A stretch of DNA of 64,000 nucleotides from Kalaharituber pfeilii. Lineage: Eukaryota; Ascomycota; Pezizomycetes; Pezizales; Pezizaceae. The notes under the pieces were generated by a model. It had not been told where the DNA came from. It was given only the letters and a program-made list of their open reading frames with translations, and did not search any database. The DNA lies in assembly GCA_015179045.1 (NCBI GenBank), contig WHUZ01000013.1:868001-932000 (forward strand), written 5' to 3'. Both the position numbers and the translations under genes were made by a program. This document shows positions 51,177-63,600 of the stretch, piece after piece (the stretch's first letter is position 1; each line of letters starts with the position of its first letter).

Positions 51177-54100
51177 TTTGTGAGGAATGGGAACGGCCCA
51201 CTCTCTCTTTCGTAAATGCTCTGAAAGAGTGAATGTGTAAATAATCCAATGAGTGAAACGCCGGTACCAGACCGAGATCTTCAAACCCGAAAGGAACTAA
51301 ACGCAAGCAAGCAAGCAAGCAAGCAATACAAAAAAGAGACAACAAGCTCAAATTGCAGACATGTGGGGAAGTGAAAGGAAAGTGGAAAGGAGGGGGGGGG
51401 GGGGGGAGGTATCGTCGTTGGGTATATATAAAGTACTTACACTTTAGGATTATACCTAAGAAGTGAGAGACGCAAGTATATACGCCAATTGAGGAAAGCC
51501 ATGTGCATTTGTCAGACGCTCCCTGAGAAATGTGGAACAGCTTTCTCCTTGTCCACCTCTGCAGGCGGTCAGGGTGACCGTTTCGCCATGCTTATAAGCG
51601 CTGACAGTGGATGAATGGGAGGTCACTTTGTAAGTGCTCTGTACCACGAGAGCTTTTGCCCCCACCATAAGTTTTCGAAATGCTAAAGTATCTATGGATC
51701 CATACAATCGGCCTTGAAAGGTTTCGGTACGGGCAACTAGCGTTGGTAGGGCCAGTATTTCCCCGTTGCTCTTACCAATTGCTTGTCTGGAATATTCGGA
51801 GCATCCGTGACTAGCCTCACAGCGTAACGTGACCGGCTGCTACGAATGTATAATGATTTTCTCTTAACGCCATGTTGATAAGTGACAATATCTTTCGAAA
51901 AAAAACTGGTGATATCGAATTGATCAACCATCCGCACAGCGGTTTGGGTCCTTCCAGACGGTTGACAGTCTACGGAGCGATACGAGGGTCCCTTGGCGTT
52001 GAGGTCGAATACTGCCCGGACCCTGGCAAACTCGCGATCCTGGACAAGGGTCGACGTCAAGTGGCGCTTAATCTGGCAGCTGGTGGCCATACGGCGCAGA
52101 TCTGACGCAGCTATGGGGGTTAACAGTGCATGGAAGAGCGTCAGAATATTCCTGCGGATGGGTACAGATACGTACTACAGCATAATCGTACCTAATACTT
52201 TCTATAGAAAAGCTTACCGCAGACTGGGGAGAGCTTCGGATAGCCATACTTGCTGCGCGATTGTTTCTTGTCCTGTTACAGTACCCCCTTCAATTAATGC
52301 GCTCCAGACTAGGGGGTTGAGACATGGCACGAGGGTGGGAGCAGAGAAGGGGATGCGCGCTCTCCAATTGAAGTGAAAGGTAGAGTCTGGTTGGTCATGT
52401 AGGAAGATGTATCACAAGTTCCTCTGCTTCAATACCAAGAGTCATGCTCGTGCTTCTTGACCGGACAGGTATGACAATGATGTTATGACGGTGTGACATG
52501 ACCGCATGTATGATGGTACTGGTATGACGGCCCCTGATCAACTGAGCCTGCAGTCAAGTCATCGCTTAAGTGGGAGCTTACTCATCCTGGCGTTTCGTCA
52601 TGTTATCCTGCAAGTCCTAGTAAGTAAATTACAGAGATTGTGAGTATGTATCGTACTATGATACACACTATAGCCGTCCTACTCCCAAGGATTGGCAGCA
52701 CAAAGATAGATCGATAAAGCTGAGCTTATATATCGACCATGCAAAAGCCAAAGCAACAAAACAGTGTCAGCGCCTCTGGCCATGATTCTCCCTGTTACCG
52801 TAGCCTGAAAGCACTACTAGTACTCCTTTACAGTTGGTGCTTTGAGCTCGGGAAGTAATGTTCCAGGTTAAATAGTAATGGGAGACTGTTGGCTTGCGAT
52901 AGGCGGAAGTTCAGTGTCTTTGTTTCGGGAAAGAAGAGAAACCTCCAGTCTTATGGAGAAACCCAATAGGCTAGTCAGTGTTGGAACTCCTTGAGTAGAT
53001 GGAGCTTCATATTCTAGCTAAGCCCAAGGCATTAAAGTGCCGAAGTACGCGGGATTAGTCAGCTGTCTGGTTATGATTGAACTGAGACTAGATATGTAGT
53101 CTTATCTACTCAAATCGCGCGCCCTGCAGCTCGATCGCAAGATTTATGTGAGACAGGCTGTGCTAGGCAAGTCGGGGCAGAGAGCTCCTGCCCCATCCAG
53201 CAAACAAATCTCTTACATCATTGCCATAGAGTGCACGTCGATGTGAAATGTGTTGATCCACTTAATATATATGAAGCGATGTCATGATCGCCAGTCGCGA
53301 CAGCTGAGCACTTTCCATTTCCGACTGCTCTGACTTTTCCTTATCGTCACCAATTGGCAGCAGCGCAGAACTCTAGATGTTGGGCCAACAGCAGGACCAG
53401 AACACAGGCGCATCCGACGTCGACGAGCATCGGCCGGGAGCTCAGGCGGGGGGTCGGGCATGTCTAGGGGCTCCGCGGAACTGAGTTCCGCAAGCCGGGA
53501 TATTAGAGCAAAGTGCTTTAGTTTGCTGTAGTTTGGCAGATTTGGTTTCTACCGGCATTATATCGAGGGATGATGGCTGTGAGGGAAATTATTCGACTGC
53601 CGACATTTGCTTTATCCAGCTGGCAAGCAGCGGACGCGCGTGCTTTTGTACCAGCTAGTCGGTTAGGTATGTGGTATGTCTTAGACCATCCTGTGGGCGT
53701 GGGCGTGGGGAGTGGGAGTGTGAGTGTGCACGTTGGGATTAAGCAGAGTGCCGACCGGGTGGGGGGTGGGGGGGGGGGGGGTGTTATCGCCTTTTCTCGT
53801 GCTTCACGGGGGGGGGTGCAGGACGCTTTGTCGTCATTGCGGGAGCATCGTCAGCGCCAGGGCGGGAGGCTGCGGGGGGGGGTGGGCGCCGCTTCTATCA
53901 TACAGTACAGTATCATCGCCATGCCTGTGGGGCGGCGCGGGCAGCCAGTGCGAGAGAGAGCTCTGCGGGCGGGGCTGCTGGGCTGCTGGGCACCTCCCCG
54001 CCCCCGATGGATGCACACGCACGCCGCCTCAATGGACCCTTGATCGGCGCCAGCGCTGGGCCAGGCCCATCGCCGGCGGGCGGGCGGATCGGCGTGGTGT

Positions 54101-54708
54101 GGTGCCGCCCTGCTCTGCTGGCGGGGCGTGTCGCTTATCATACCCCTCATCTCATCTCCATGCCCCTCGCCCCTCGCCCCGCGCCCGTCGCCCCGCGCAT
54201 CCTGATAAGCCCTCGGAGCGCAGCGCCGCAGCGTCCCGGCTGAGGGCTCCTCAGCCGCCGCCGCGAGCGAGAAGAGACGCAGAGGCAGAGCGCACAGCGC
54301 ACAGCGGGCGGGGGAGACGATGCCTGCGGCCTGCGGCCTGCTGCGGTCTGCTGCGGCGCTGTGGCCAGAGCCGCGTTAGCACCCGCAGAGCACATACGCA
54401 CACACCCATGCTGCCGTCTCGTTTCTCCGCAGCGCGAGGCAATTGGCCCAGTCCGCACGTCGGCCTTGCGCGAGCCTCAGGCCTGCGCCGGCGGTATAAG
54501 AGCCGTTTTGCCCCCCCCCCCCCCCCACCCCCCACCCCGCCCTCCTCCACGGCTGCCCCCCCCCAATCCCGCAGCCTATACCAGCTTCAGATACTGTGCA
54601 GCCCTCCCCCCCTCTCTTCTCGCACCGGCGGCACTATCATCCGCAGATCATACCCACCCCGCTACATCCACATAATCTCACTCCGTAGCACTCACACGTC
54701 TAGATACA
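51177..54708. other. Long intergenic region with a GC-rich island
   Basis: About 3.5 kb between divergent lipase and dehydrogenase genes. It has a G run at about 51391-51407, minus-strand frames at 51456-52090 with no recognisable motif, and ordinary sequence to 53500. From about 53690 to 54560 it is strongly GC-rich with G runs (53761-53781) and C runs (54511-54540). A TATAAG at 54495-54500 probably serves the dehydrogenase. Long frames in the GC-rich part exist on both strands and look compositional. Confidence 0.5.
54495..54500 (+). promoter_or_regulatory. Probable TATA element of the dehydrogenase gene
   Basis: TATAAG in GGCGGTATAAGAGCC, about 210 bp upstream of the ATG and immediately before a C run. 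Confidence 0.45.
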
Positions 54709-56033
54709 ATGCCTACTCAGCCGATAGAGCCGTTCAAGTGTCGATGGGGGATCTTGGGTAAGGCAGATAGCAGCAGTGCCCTTGCTCCCCTTCCAGTCTT
54801 CATATATATACAAGAGTAAGGCTAACTGGTATTGGAATTCTTTCACAGCCTGTGGATGGATAGCCTCAGGTAATACTGCTAAATTTGCCTTTTCACTGCT
54901 GTCCGGTGCTTACACTCTTCCTCTTCAGTCTTCACAAAGGATCTCCTTGTTGACCCTGCAACTCGTGGTGTCTATGACGTTCAACACATCGTTCAAGCGG
55001 CTGCCTCGTCTACATCCGTCGACAAGGCAAAGAAGTTCCTCCATGAAGTTGGGGCACCAGACGCCACTGCTTATGGTTCGTATGAGGAGCTCGTTGCTGA
55101 TCCCAATGTCGACGTCATCTACGTTGCTACTCCACACTCACACCACTACTCCAACACATTATTAGCACTCAATGCTGGCAAACACGTTGTCTGTGAGAAG
55201 CCATTCACAGTCAATGCTGCCCAGACAAAGATACTCGTGGAGTTGGCAAAGCTGAAGGGCCTTTTCCTGATGGAAGCTGTGTGGACCAGGTTCTTCCCAC
55301 TTAGCATTGCTGTAAGGCAATATGTCAAGGATGGCAAGATTGGAGTTGTGAAGAGAGTGATGGCAGATCTTTCACTGCCGCAAACACCAGAGACCCACTT
55401 CCCAGACTCTCACAGAATGGTAATCAGATACACTTGGAATGATATCCAGCATCAATATAGCTAACATGATTGTTCTAGGTTAACCCACATTTAGCTGGCG
55501 GATGTCTCCTTGATCTGGGCTTATACCCACTCACCTGGGTCTACCAGATTCTTTACCACACTCAGCCCCCAGAAAAGCGAATAGCCCCAATCGTTACTGG
55601 TTCCATGAACTTATACCGAACTGGCGTTGATGACAACACCGTTGTTGTCTGCACATGGCCAGATACCATCGGTATTGCAACCACCAACTTGTACAATGCA
55701 ACAGACCCAAATGCGACTGGTAGTCCTTGCGTCAAGATTCAAGGAACAGCTGGTGAAATCCATGTTGGACACCCCGCGTACAGGCCAACTAAGGTCACTG
55801 TCATCCAGGGTTTCGGTACCGAGGCTGTGACTGAAACAAGCGAGTTCCCTATGCCGCAGGGTCACGGTATGCACTGGGAAGCCGACGCCGCCGCCAGGTG
55901 TTTGAGGGACGGCAAGTTGGAGGACGACATGATGCCATTAGAGGAAAGTATCATTATCATGGAGGCTATGGATAAGGTTCGAGAGATTTCCGGGCTGAGA
56001 TATCCTCAGACAATTGAGTCACTTGAGCAGTAA
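54709..56033 (+). CDS. Gfo/Idh/MocA-family NAD(P) dehydrogenase (dihydrodiol / D-xylose dehydrogenase type)
   Basis: Exons 54709-54757, 54849-54869 (21 nt), 54929-55419, 55479-56033; 371 residues. The Rossmann start reads RWGILACGWIAS, the GxxGWIA-type nucleotide-binding turn, assembled across two introns. VYVATPHSHHY-like (IYVATPHSHHY), then VVCEKPFTVNAAQ holds the conserved EKP of the family, and EAVWTRFFP follows. The C-terminal sheet domain contains GGCLLDLGLYPL. Relatives oxidise dihydrodiols or D-xylose with NADP; the exact substrate cannot be settled. The tiny exon 2 is fixed by phase (2+18+1) and by the motif. Stop TAA at 56031-56033. Confidence 0.9.
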
Positions 56034-57392
56034 GGTGCGATTTTGACTGACGTTGTCACTTCGCGGTGTTAATGGTCAACTGGGAGGGTTTGGATCGTTT
56101 AAAATGATTGGAACGTCTTATGGCTATTACCCATCTATTATATTTATCACACGGGGAATATTATGTGTGCATGAAAGGAGTTTTTATTTTTCCTTTTTCC
56201 TTTCCCCTTTTCTACAAAACTTGTACAATAAGTCATTGGGTTTAGCTATAGCTAGCAGCAGATTTGCTAAATCAACACCTATGTTGCTGCTACTCGATTG
56301 CGTATGCGCGAGTCTTACCAATGGAATTAGTACGGGTGACCCCGGCTATAGTGAAGGAATGGGTGAGATCGTTTGTGCACGCAGCTAAAGCGCCCTGCCT
56401 ATAGTGAAAAGAAGCGCTATAGTGAAAGTGAAGGACTTTTCAGGACTAATTAATTCAGCAACAGGTAACGTCTACTTGCTATAGTGAAATATCGGGGGCA
56501 TGGCCTCAGTGCTGCCTTATGTAATAGGCTTAACAGAGTGGTGACTTTAATTCAAGATATCTCAAGACAAAAAGAAAAAAAGCCTTTTAGTGTATCTGAA
56601 TGCTTCAATATCATAGACATTGAAGATAATGCCATTGGCTTGCCATCAAGATTAGGAAATAATTTGCAGCAGTCTTCTAAAGTCATTTCTCATGGGCACT
56701 GTCCCGCTTCCTGGAGAGCACAACATATCTTCCATTTCTCTAGATCTGGACATCCGAAGCGGCGTTGAGGAGGCATGATGCTGGCAGTCCGGTAAGGAAC
56801 TAAATTTGCACTTGAGATCTGAATATCACATCATACACTGAAGATTTCCGCATTTGACCTTTTTTTTTTTTTTTTTCACCTCCTGCCTACTTAGAGGCCA
56901 GCACGTGACCCCTCCCTATAGTGAAAACGAAGAAAAACCGGTTAGATTTTGGCCTTCGTTATAGCTGCAATGCGATTGAAGAATGCGTAGGCAGATGAAT
57001 GTAGGGCAAGTTTCTCTTTTTTAATGTTTTCTCGGTCGCGCAATTTGCATGCAACCATTTGTGCTACCCTTGTTTTGGTAAGGTGCGCCAACTGGGGGGA
57101 CGCCATTCCAACTTTGGTAGTCGCAGGGGCGGGAGGGGGTTTCTGTGAACGAGTACGGATTTGTCAAGATTGGTAATGTAAAAACGGTTGGACAAAGCAA
57201 GTGCGAATTGGAGAAGGGTGGTAACTCTGAACTGATGCTTCTTATTTTATACAGAATCTTATCTCAATTTATACACCATATAAAGCTTCCACGATCAATT
57301 ACTTCCTCAACAGCCCCATCCGTGAGCGGCAAGCATTAGCATAACGCCTGCAGCTGCATCTAAGGCCCTCGAAAACTCCTCGATAACCCATC
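56034..57392. other. Intergenic with CTATAGTGAA repeats
   Basis: About 1.36 kb. It holds five plus-strand copies of CTATAGTGAA between 56346 and 56925 and a T run at about 56863-56876. The frame 56484-56768 between the copies has no recognised domain. Confidence 0.55.
56346..56925 (+). repeat. Five dispersed direct copies of CTATAGTGAA
   Basis: Copies at 56346-56355, 56399-56408, 56417-56426, 56479-56488 and 56916-56925, all in the same orientation. The first and last are preceded by GTGACCCC (GTGACCCCGG and GTGACCCCTC), as if the same longer terminal sequence were present twice. Such words occur in terminal repeats of some pogo/Tc1-like elements; no inverted partner was found here. Confidence 0.65.
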
Positions 57393-58287
57393 ATGGTCAA
57401 CATCAGCATCGACATTTTCTCTGACACCGTTTGTCCCTGGTGTATGGCTTTCCCATCCCTCCCCTTCCCTTCCCCCACCTCCTCTTCCCCACCTTCTCTT
57501 CCTTCCATCACTAACATATCTGACGATTAACGCAGGCTACATCGGCCACCTTAAACTATACCGCGCCATCTCCCTCTTCCGCTCCTTGCACCATGACCCC
57601 TCGCACACCTTCACCCTGACCTACCACCCCTTCTACCTCAACCCCGCTGCGCCCCAATACCCCGGCACCCCGACCCTCACCGCCCTCACGGAGAAATTCG
57701 GTGCAACCCGTCTCGCCCAAATCCACATGTTCTTATCCGGCGCCGGCAACTCTGTCGGTGTGCAGTTCAACCATGGTAGCACGACGGGCTCCACGCGAGA
57801 TTCGCACCGACTGTTGTATTTGATCAAGGAAAAGTTTGGGCCCGAGGCGCAAATCAAGGTCGTGGAGAGGGTGTTTAAGGGATATTTTCAGGAAAAGGGG
57901 AATATCACTGATCGGGATATGTTGGCAAGGTGGGCAGTGGAAGGGACAGAGGGGATGGAGTCAGGGGTGACGGAGGAGTTGGTTAAGGCTTGGTTTGAGG
58001 AGGGGAATGAGGAAGGGGACGAGGCAGGAAAGATTGTGGATAGGGAGGCAAGGTGGGCGGCTATGCGGGGAACAAGCGGAGTACCGGATTACAAAATCAA
58101 TGACAGGTGGAGACTCAGTGGGGCGAGGGAGCCGGAAGAATTCGTGAAGGTGTTTGAGAGGGTGCTAGAAGAGGAGGAGAGGAGGTTGGAAAGGGAAAGG
58201 GGAGGTAAGAAGGTAGACGAGAAGCAGGGGAAGGAGAGAGTTCCCACGGCGGCGGCGTGTGAGATTTATGGGGAGGGGAAGTGCTGA
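57393..58287 (+). CDS. DsbA-family (FrnE-type) thioredoxin-fold oxidoreductase
   Basis: Exons 57393-57441 and 57536-58287; 266 residues. The start MVNISIDIFSDTVCPWCYIG has the CPWC active site (14-17, completed across the intron) after the first beta strand, typical of the FrnE and 2-hydroxychromene-2-carboxylate isomerase branch. The inserted helical domain contains FNHGSTTGSTRDSHRL, and GTSGVPDYKIND holds the cis-Pro loop (SGVP) of the thioredoxin fold. The C-terminus is a charged helix. Location is probably cytosolic; the substrate is unknown (in bacteria FrnE acts in polyketide tailoring or stress). Confidence 0.9.
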
Positions 58288-58448
58288 AGTGGGTTCAGGG
58301 TATTTGTGAAATTCCTTTTTGTTTTTGACTTTCTGGGGGCGTTATAAATAGCCTATAACTTTTCAATATATCCATATCCTCTTATTGTACACTTATCCAA
58401 GTGCCCCGTAAAACCCACGGGTCATATATTTATTCCCTTCCGATCCCC

Positions 58449-60056
58449 TCAACACACCAACTCGCCCCCCTCTCCTTCTGGAACAAACTCACCCAGATCC
58501 GTCTTCAAGACCCTATTAAATAGTTCCAACAAAATCTCAAAACAAATCTTACTCACCGCAGGATCATAGCGTCCCTTAGATGACTCATCACGGATGAAGG
58601 CGTGCTGTGCCCAGGCAAATTCGTAGAAGCTGAAGCGGACTTTGCTAGAACTGAGGGTCGAGCGGATGAGGTCACGGCCAGCGGCGTTGACGTGGGGGTC
58701 GAGTTTTCCAAAGATCTATGGGGGAAAGGGAAGGGGATTAGTTGGGATGGGAATGTGGTGTGGAGCTGGGCGCTGTACCATGGCGAGTTCGGCATGGACT
58801 TCGCCTTTGCGGACGCGAATGAGGGAGTCATCCTGTTTGCCTCTGCCGAGAGTAGCGCTATGAATGTCTGTTCAACATTCCCATGAATCAGTACCTTCTC
58901 TCTAACCCAGATTGCTCGATAGAGAGGGAATATAAAAGAGTAAAATTCACCTGTAGCAAAGTAACACACCGCCGCAGAGACCCTCTTGTCAAAGGCCGCA
59001 CGGAAGGCAAGGTGGCCGCCGAGACACATTCCAGTGGCACCGATGTTCCCTGTGGAAGCCCTCAATATCGTTAGGGATTAGTTGCTGTACGTCTTTGAAT
59101 CATGTTGATTCGGAAAGGTCGCTGGGTGGAGTTGAGGCAAACCATTGCAAGTCTTTAATCTTAATAACAAGTCGACGGCGAGTTTTTGGTCTTCGTCGTA
59201 GGCCTCGACGGTCTAAATCATAGAAGCCATATGCATGTTAGCATCATGAAAGCCCCATCTTGAGATAATTTAAAATACAGGAAACGAAACTGAAGAGTAA
59301 TAAATGTACCTTTTCAACTTTATATTTATTACCCTTATCCGTTCCTGGCCCATCATACGCCAACTACCTCTCCCCCATCAAATCAATATCAGCCCTCGCA
59401 TCCCTCATTCCCTTATACACTCCCTAACCTTTTCCCTACTTCTCCTTCCTCCACTACTCCTCTCCCAGAATTCCCTTTCCTCTCCTTCCGTGCCTGCTAC
59501 CCAGGGTAAAAGGGAATTGGGGAACACAACATACAGCCTCCGGGCCCTCAAACTCATGCCAGCTACTCGGCGCCGCACAAATATACCCCATACCCGCGAT
59601 CTGCCGGCAGAGGCGCGCTACGGGCCCGGTCACCTGGTATATCTCGCTGAAGACGACGACGCCGGGAAAGCGAGCGTGCGGGTAGTGGGGGACTGTAGGG
59701 TGGAAGAGGAAGATTCCTGTAGCATTTCCGGGAGACGCAGGGAATGGGGGAGGAGCTTAGTTTGGCTGCGTTTTGGAAGGGTAGAGGAATGGGTGAGCGG
59801 GGAGGAGAGGGGTTTGAGGGAGGGGCATGAGGAAGTCAGATACGTTATCAAAAGAGCAATCAGTGCTTTTTTGGGTGGGAGCGTGATATTGGGTATATGC
59901 GATAAATAGTTCATTGATAGGTATAAATCTCAAACATTATATGGGAAACATGAGGGAGAATGAGGTGGCGTGGTCAACCATGGCGAACAATTGAAACTCA
60001 CTCATCTGTCCACCCGCAGTAGTTGCGACATCCTGATGGAACTCTTTGATTAGCAT
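58449..60056 (-). CDS. Dienelactone hydrolase family protein
   Basis: Seven exons, minus strand: 60002-60056, 59535-59716, 59310-59363, 59143-59212, 58951-59049, 58779-58867, 58449-58715; phases agree, 271 residues. It starts MLIKEFHQDVATTAGGQM, continues RIFLFHPTVPHYP and FPGVVVFSEIYQVTGPV. The nucleophile Cys is in GMCLGGH (about 129), the Asp in KLDPHV (about 188) and the His in WAQHAFIRDE (about 219), the Cys-Asp-His triad of carboxymethylenebutenolidases. Bacterial relatives open dienelactone rings in aromatic breakdown; fungal paralogues are abundant and of mostly unknown substrate. Four exons are under 100 nt, so only fragments are visible as open frames. No signal peptide. Confidence 0.9.
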
Positions 60057-60648
60057 CTTCGATAATGGATTCAAGTTCTAGCTGTTCCGTCAATCGAAGC
60101 GATGGTATTCCTATTCCTGGCAGCTGGAGTTGATGTGAAGTGCTTTCAAGTACTTAGTCTGACTCTGCTCCACTCTGCCCCACTCTGGTGGAAAAAAGAT
60201 ACGGTATGTAACGCGATCGACTGCCGGACGCCAGATTGAAAGTTACAACTCCGCAAGAACATCTCGTGAACGGAGAAAATGCAAGTTCACAATATAGATC
60301 TTGTACTACTCGTACTGACATCCATATTAAAGCATTTATAATCCCTTTATGCTCGTCATAAACTAAAAATCCAAAGAATTTCGTTCACATCACATCACAT
60401 CCATTCGTCCATGACACTCTCGACAGAACATGCGAACTAAAACTACAGTAACACAATAAACCTATTTTTCGTTTTCAAAGTCCAAGACGTGAAACATGAA
60501 AGTACAAGAAAACGGCCCTGATCGAATAAGCACTTGATACTTATAAGCAAGTAAAAAATATAGGAAAACAACATAAAATGAAGAAAATCCAAGTTCATAG
60601 CCTCAAAATTGTTATTACTACACGTGTATGGCGAAGGAACCTTTGAGC
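60057..60648. other. Intergenic DLH promoter / SPT16 3' flank
   Basis: About 590 bp, AT-rich near 60350-60620. No gene or repeat recognised. Both flanking genes are on the minus strand. Confidence 0.5.
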
Positions 60649-63600
60649 TTAGCGTTTCTTGCTCTTTGATACTTTTGATACTGGAGCGTTGCCCTTGCCC
60701 TTTGAAGCTCGTACCTCCGCAGCGGCTTGCTTGTCTTTCTTCGCTGCTTTTTCCTCGAGTTCATCCCAATCCTCTGCCAATGTAATTAGATCTATGCTCA
60801 AGTCTGAATTTTGGACAAGACTACTTACCCCCACTATCCTCGTCCGAAACTCCTGAGCCCTCATCCGCGCTTGCATCATCGTCATCATCAAAGTCACTAT
60901 CATCATCCGAATAGCTGCCATATGAATCACTTGCATCACTGGCTTCGAATTCACTCTCCTCCTCCTCCTCTTCATCGTCTTCATCGTCACTCTGAATCTG
61001 CAAAAAGCTCCATCCACCATCTACGAAGAATTGATGAGGATCAGATGTGACTGTCTTCATAATCGTTGGCCAATTCAAGTTCAGAGGTCCTTCCGTAAAT
61101 GCAATGTTAGATGAATCCAGCCATTCCTTAACGTTCTCCAAAGACTCCATTGGGATGGAGTTGATCTGCGCCACAGGTCTGTGGAAGTCCTTAAATACAA
61201 AGACCAAGTCGAAGTTCTTCAGCCCGAACTCCACCCGCTCCAAGTGCGCAATTTCAATTTCCTCGAGGGTAATGACAAGGAACGGTGGATCAGTAAGCTG
61301 GACAAGAGCATCCGTAGTCGGACAGCAGAGCACATTTGCCCTGTGTGGCACACCATTGAACCCAAGTTCACGATATGGCACATCAACATCCACGTTATTC
61401 TCCTTCTTGCCAGCCTCTGCAATCTTATCTGCGAACGCCTTGAATTCCTTATCAAGTGCTGCCCGCCTTCTTCGCTCCTCCTGTTCCTGTTCAAATTCCT
61501 CTTCGTCACCATAACGATATTTTCGTTTCCTATTACCAGTTTCATCGAATTGGATATCTGTAGCTTCTCGATAAAATTGCACATCCTTCGTCTTCTTTTT
61601 CCCAACCATGATATTGTCCTTCAAGTGAACGTGAATTAAGACTATTAATTCATGAGCACATGGTTGGAAGAATAGATGCTTCACGTTGCTGAACAGGATG
61701 TCAATCCTGTGATCGGCTCGTAATGGCGATTGATAGCGAAGACCATTTTGGTGAATTTCCAACTCTCCGGGCACACGCTTCCCTTCTAAACCAGGACGTA
61801 CATACACATCAGTGAGTTTCGCAGGGCGGCGATTTCTAACCTCTATCAGGTTATCCTGTGTGACGACATCTTCCATCTCCTTCCGCTCTTGTTCACGCTT
61901 CACCGCATTCTTCTTCATCTCCTGTATCATATTACAAATATCCGCCATCCGATCATTATCAGTGCTTCGGTATGTCAAACTCCGGAGGAAATGCGCATTC
62001 ACATCCTCAAATGGCTAAGCCTAATGTTAGCGGAAATTCTTTGTCTCGAGTTGAATTTAAGCTCACCAAATCATCCTTCCTACCAACACCTTGACCTGGA
62101 CTCAGGAAGTTAATTCTAAGGTATGTGAAATTATCCTCTTCGTTCTTGCTGACATTCTTCAAGGTAGAGATATGAAATGGCACAGGTCTCCCCATGATAG
62201 GCACAATGATGGATTGATTTTTCGTGTCTACCACGATCTTAATATCTGATACCGACGTAGGCAACTGATTTTCTCTCTTATAAGACTCAAATCTTCGAAG
62301 TGCCTTCTTTTCCTTTCCATTGCCTGCAGCACCTCCTTCCGAAAATCGTCCAAGACCTTCCGCCTGCTTCAGGGCTGCAAGCTCTTTCTGATGTTCTCTT
62401 CTTCGTGCTTCTGCATTGTCATCCAACTGCTTATTATCACCACGAAGCTTCGACTTCAAGATGGCAACATTTTTGGCGGGAGGCTTTGCCACAGGTTTCT
62501 TCTCTTTGGCCTTAGGCTCTGGTTCGTCGTCCTTGAAGAAAAATGCTACTTCTTTATGCTCCTTTGGAGAAGCTACAGTAAGGACAATGGCCTCTCCAGC
62601 GGTTACACGGATTGTATCCGTCAGAAGCAAGCTATATATCTTGCCCTTGGGATCGTTTGGCTTCGGATTTTCCAGATCACTGAAGCCAACAGTTATTGCT
62701 AGAGTCATTCCATCCTTGAGAACTCGCTGGCTCTTTGCATTTAGTATCAAGGCAGGATCTCGGGCTTCAATCCCAATGCCTCCACCAACGTTTTTCACAA
62801 AGTGCTTCTCCAGTTCTGGAAATTTAGACTTGACCATCGACAAGGCCTTGTTGTAGACATCTCGAGCCACTACACCATCCCGGCATTGCTTGACTACCTC
62901 CCACGAAAGATCGACAAGAAAGTTGTAGTATTTGTCTTGAGACTAAAAAAAACGTTAGCAAAGTGGGCAATAGCATCTACCGTTGATCCCTACCTTATTC
63001 GGGTCAATAAGAAAGGTCCTTGCAATCATGGAGCAGTAGGTCTTGTATCTCAGTCCGAAAGAGCAAATAATAACTCCACTATGCAAATTATTCTTGTTGT
63101 TTTCGGATCCAAATCTGAGGTCATAGTTGCCACCACTCTGAATATAGGGGCCGTCGGCCCAATCTAGCTGACCATTATCGAACTGTCATCTGCATTAGCT
63201 ATGAACTGCACAAAATGGAGTTTGAGATGGCCTACATCAGGTCCCAGTTTGAGCTCTTTAGACTTGAAGAACTTGTCATCATCTAATTTGCCTTCCATTT
63301 TGGAGGCAAGTGCTGTGTGTGTGACCTTCTTCTCGTCATCAATGATCTCGGACATTTCATCTACAAAGTATCGGTTCATTATTCCCACACAGCTTCTGGC
63401 AGCTGCACGCATCGATTTCTGTAATAAAGAATAAAAAAATTAGTTTCAACTTTCAAGGCCATGTTATGCCCTAAAATAATGCCAACTCACCAACTCAGCT
63501 TCATCTTTGACCGAGAGAACCGATGACAAGTCTAATGAGACGTCCATCTCCTCCAGTGAGCTCTTGGCAGGATCATAGAATTTCTTCCACTCTTCAACAA

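Noticed and set aside
51456..52090. Possible gene on the minus strand between lipase and dehydrogenase
   Set aside because: Two short frames without motif, start context or joining intron; left as intergenic.
53724..54761. 345-residue plus-strand frame in the GC-rich island
   Set aside because: All frames on both strands are open there because of GC bias; the product is Arg/Pro/Ala low-complexity and its end overlaps the real first exon of the dehydrogenase.
56905..56930. CCCTATAGTGA resembling part of a reversed phage promoter (vector contamination)
   Set aside because: The match stops after about 11 bases and the same word recurs four more times in native context.
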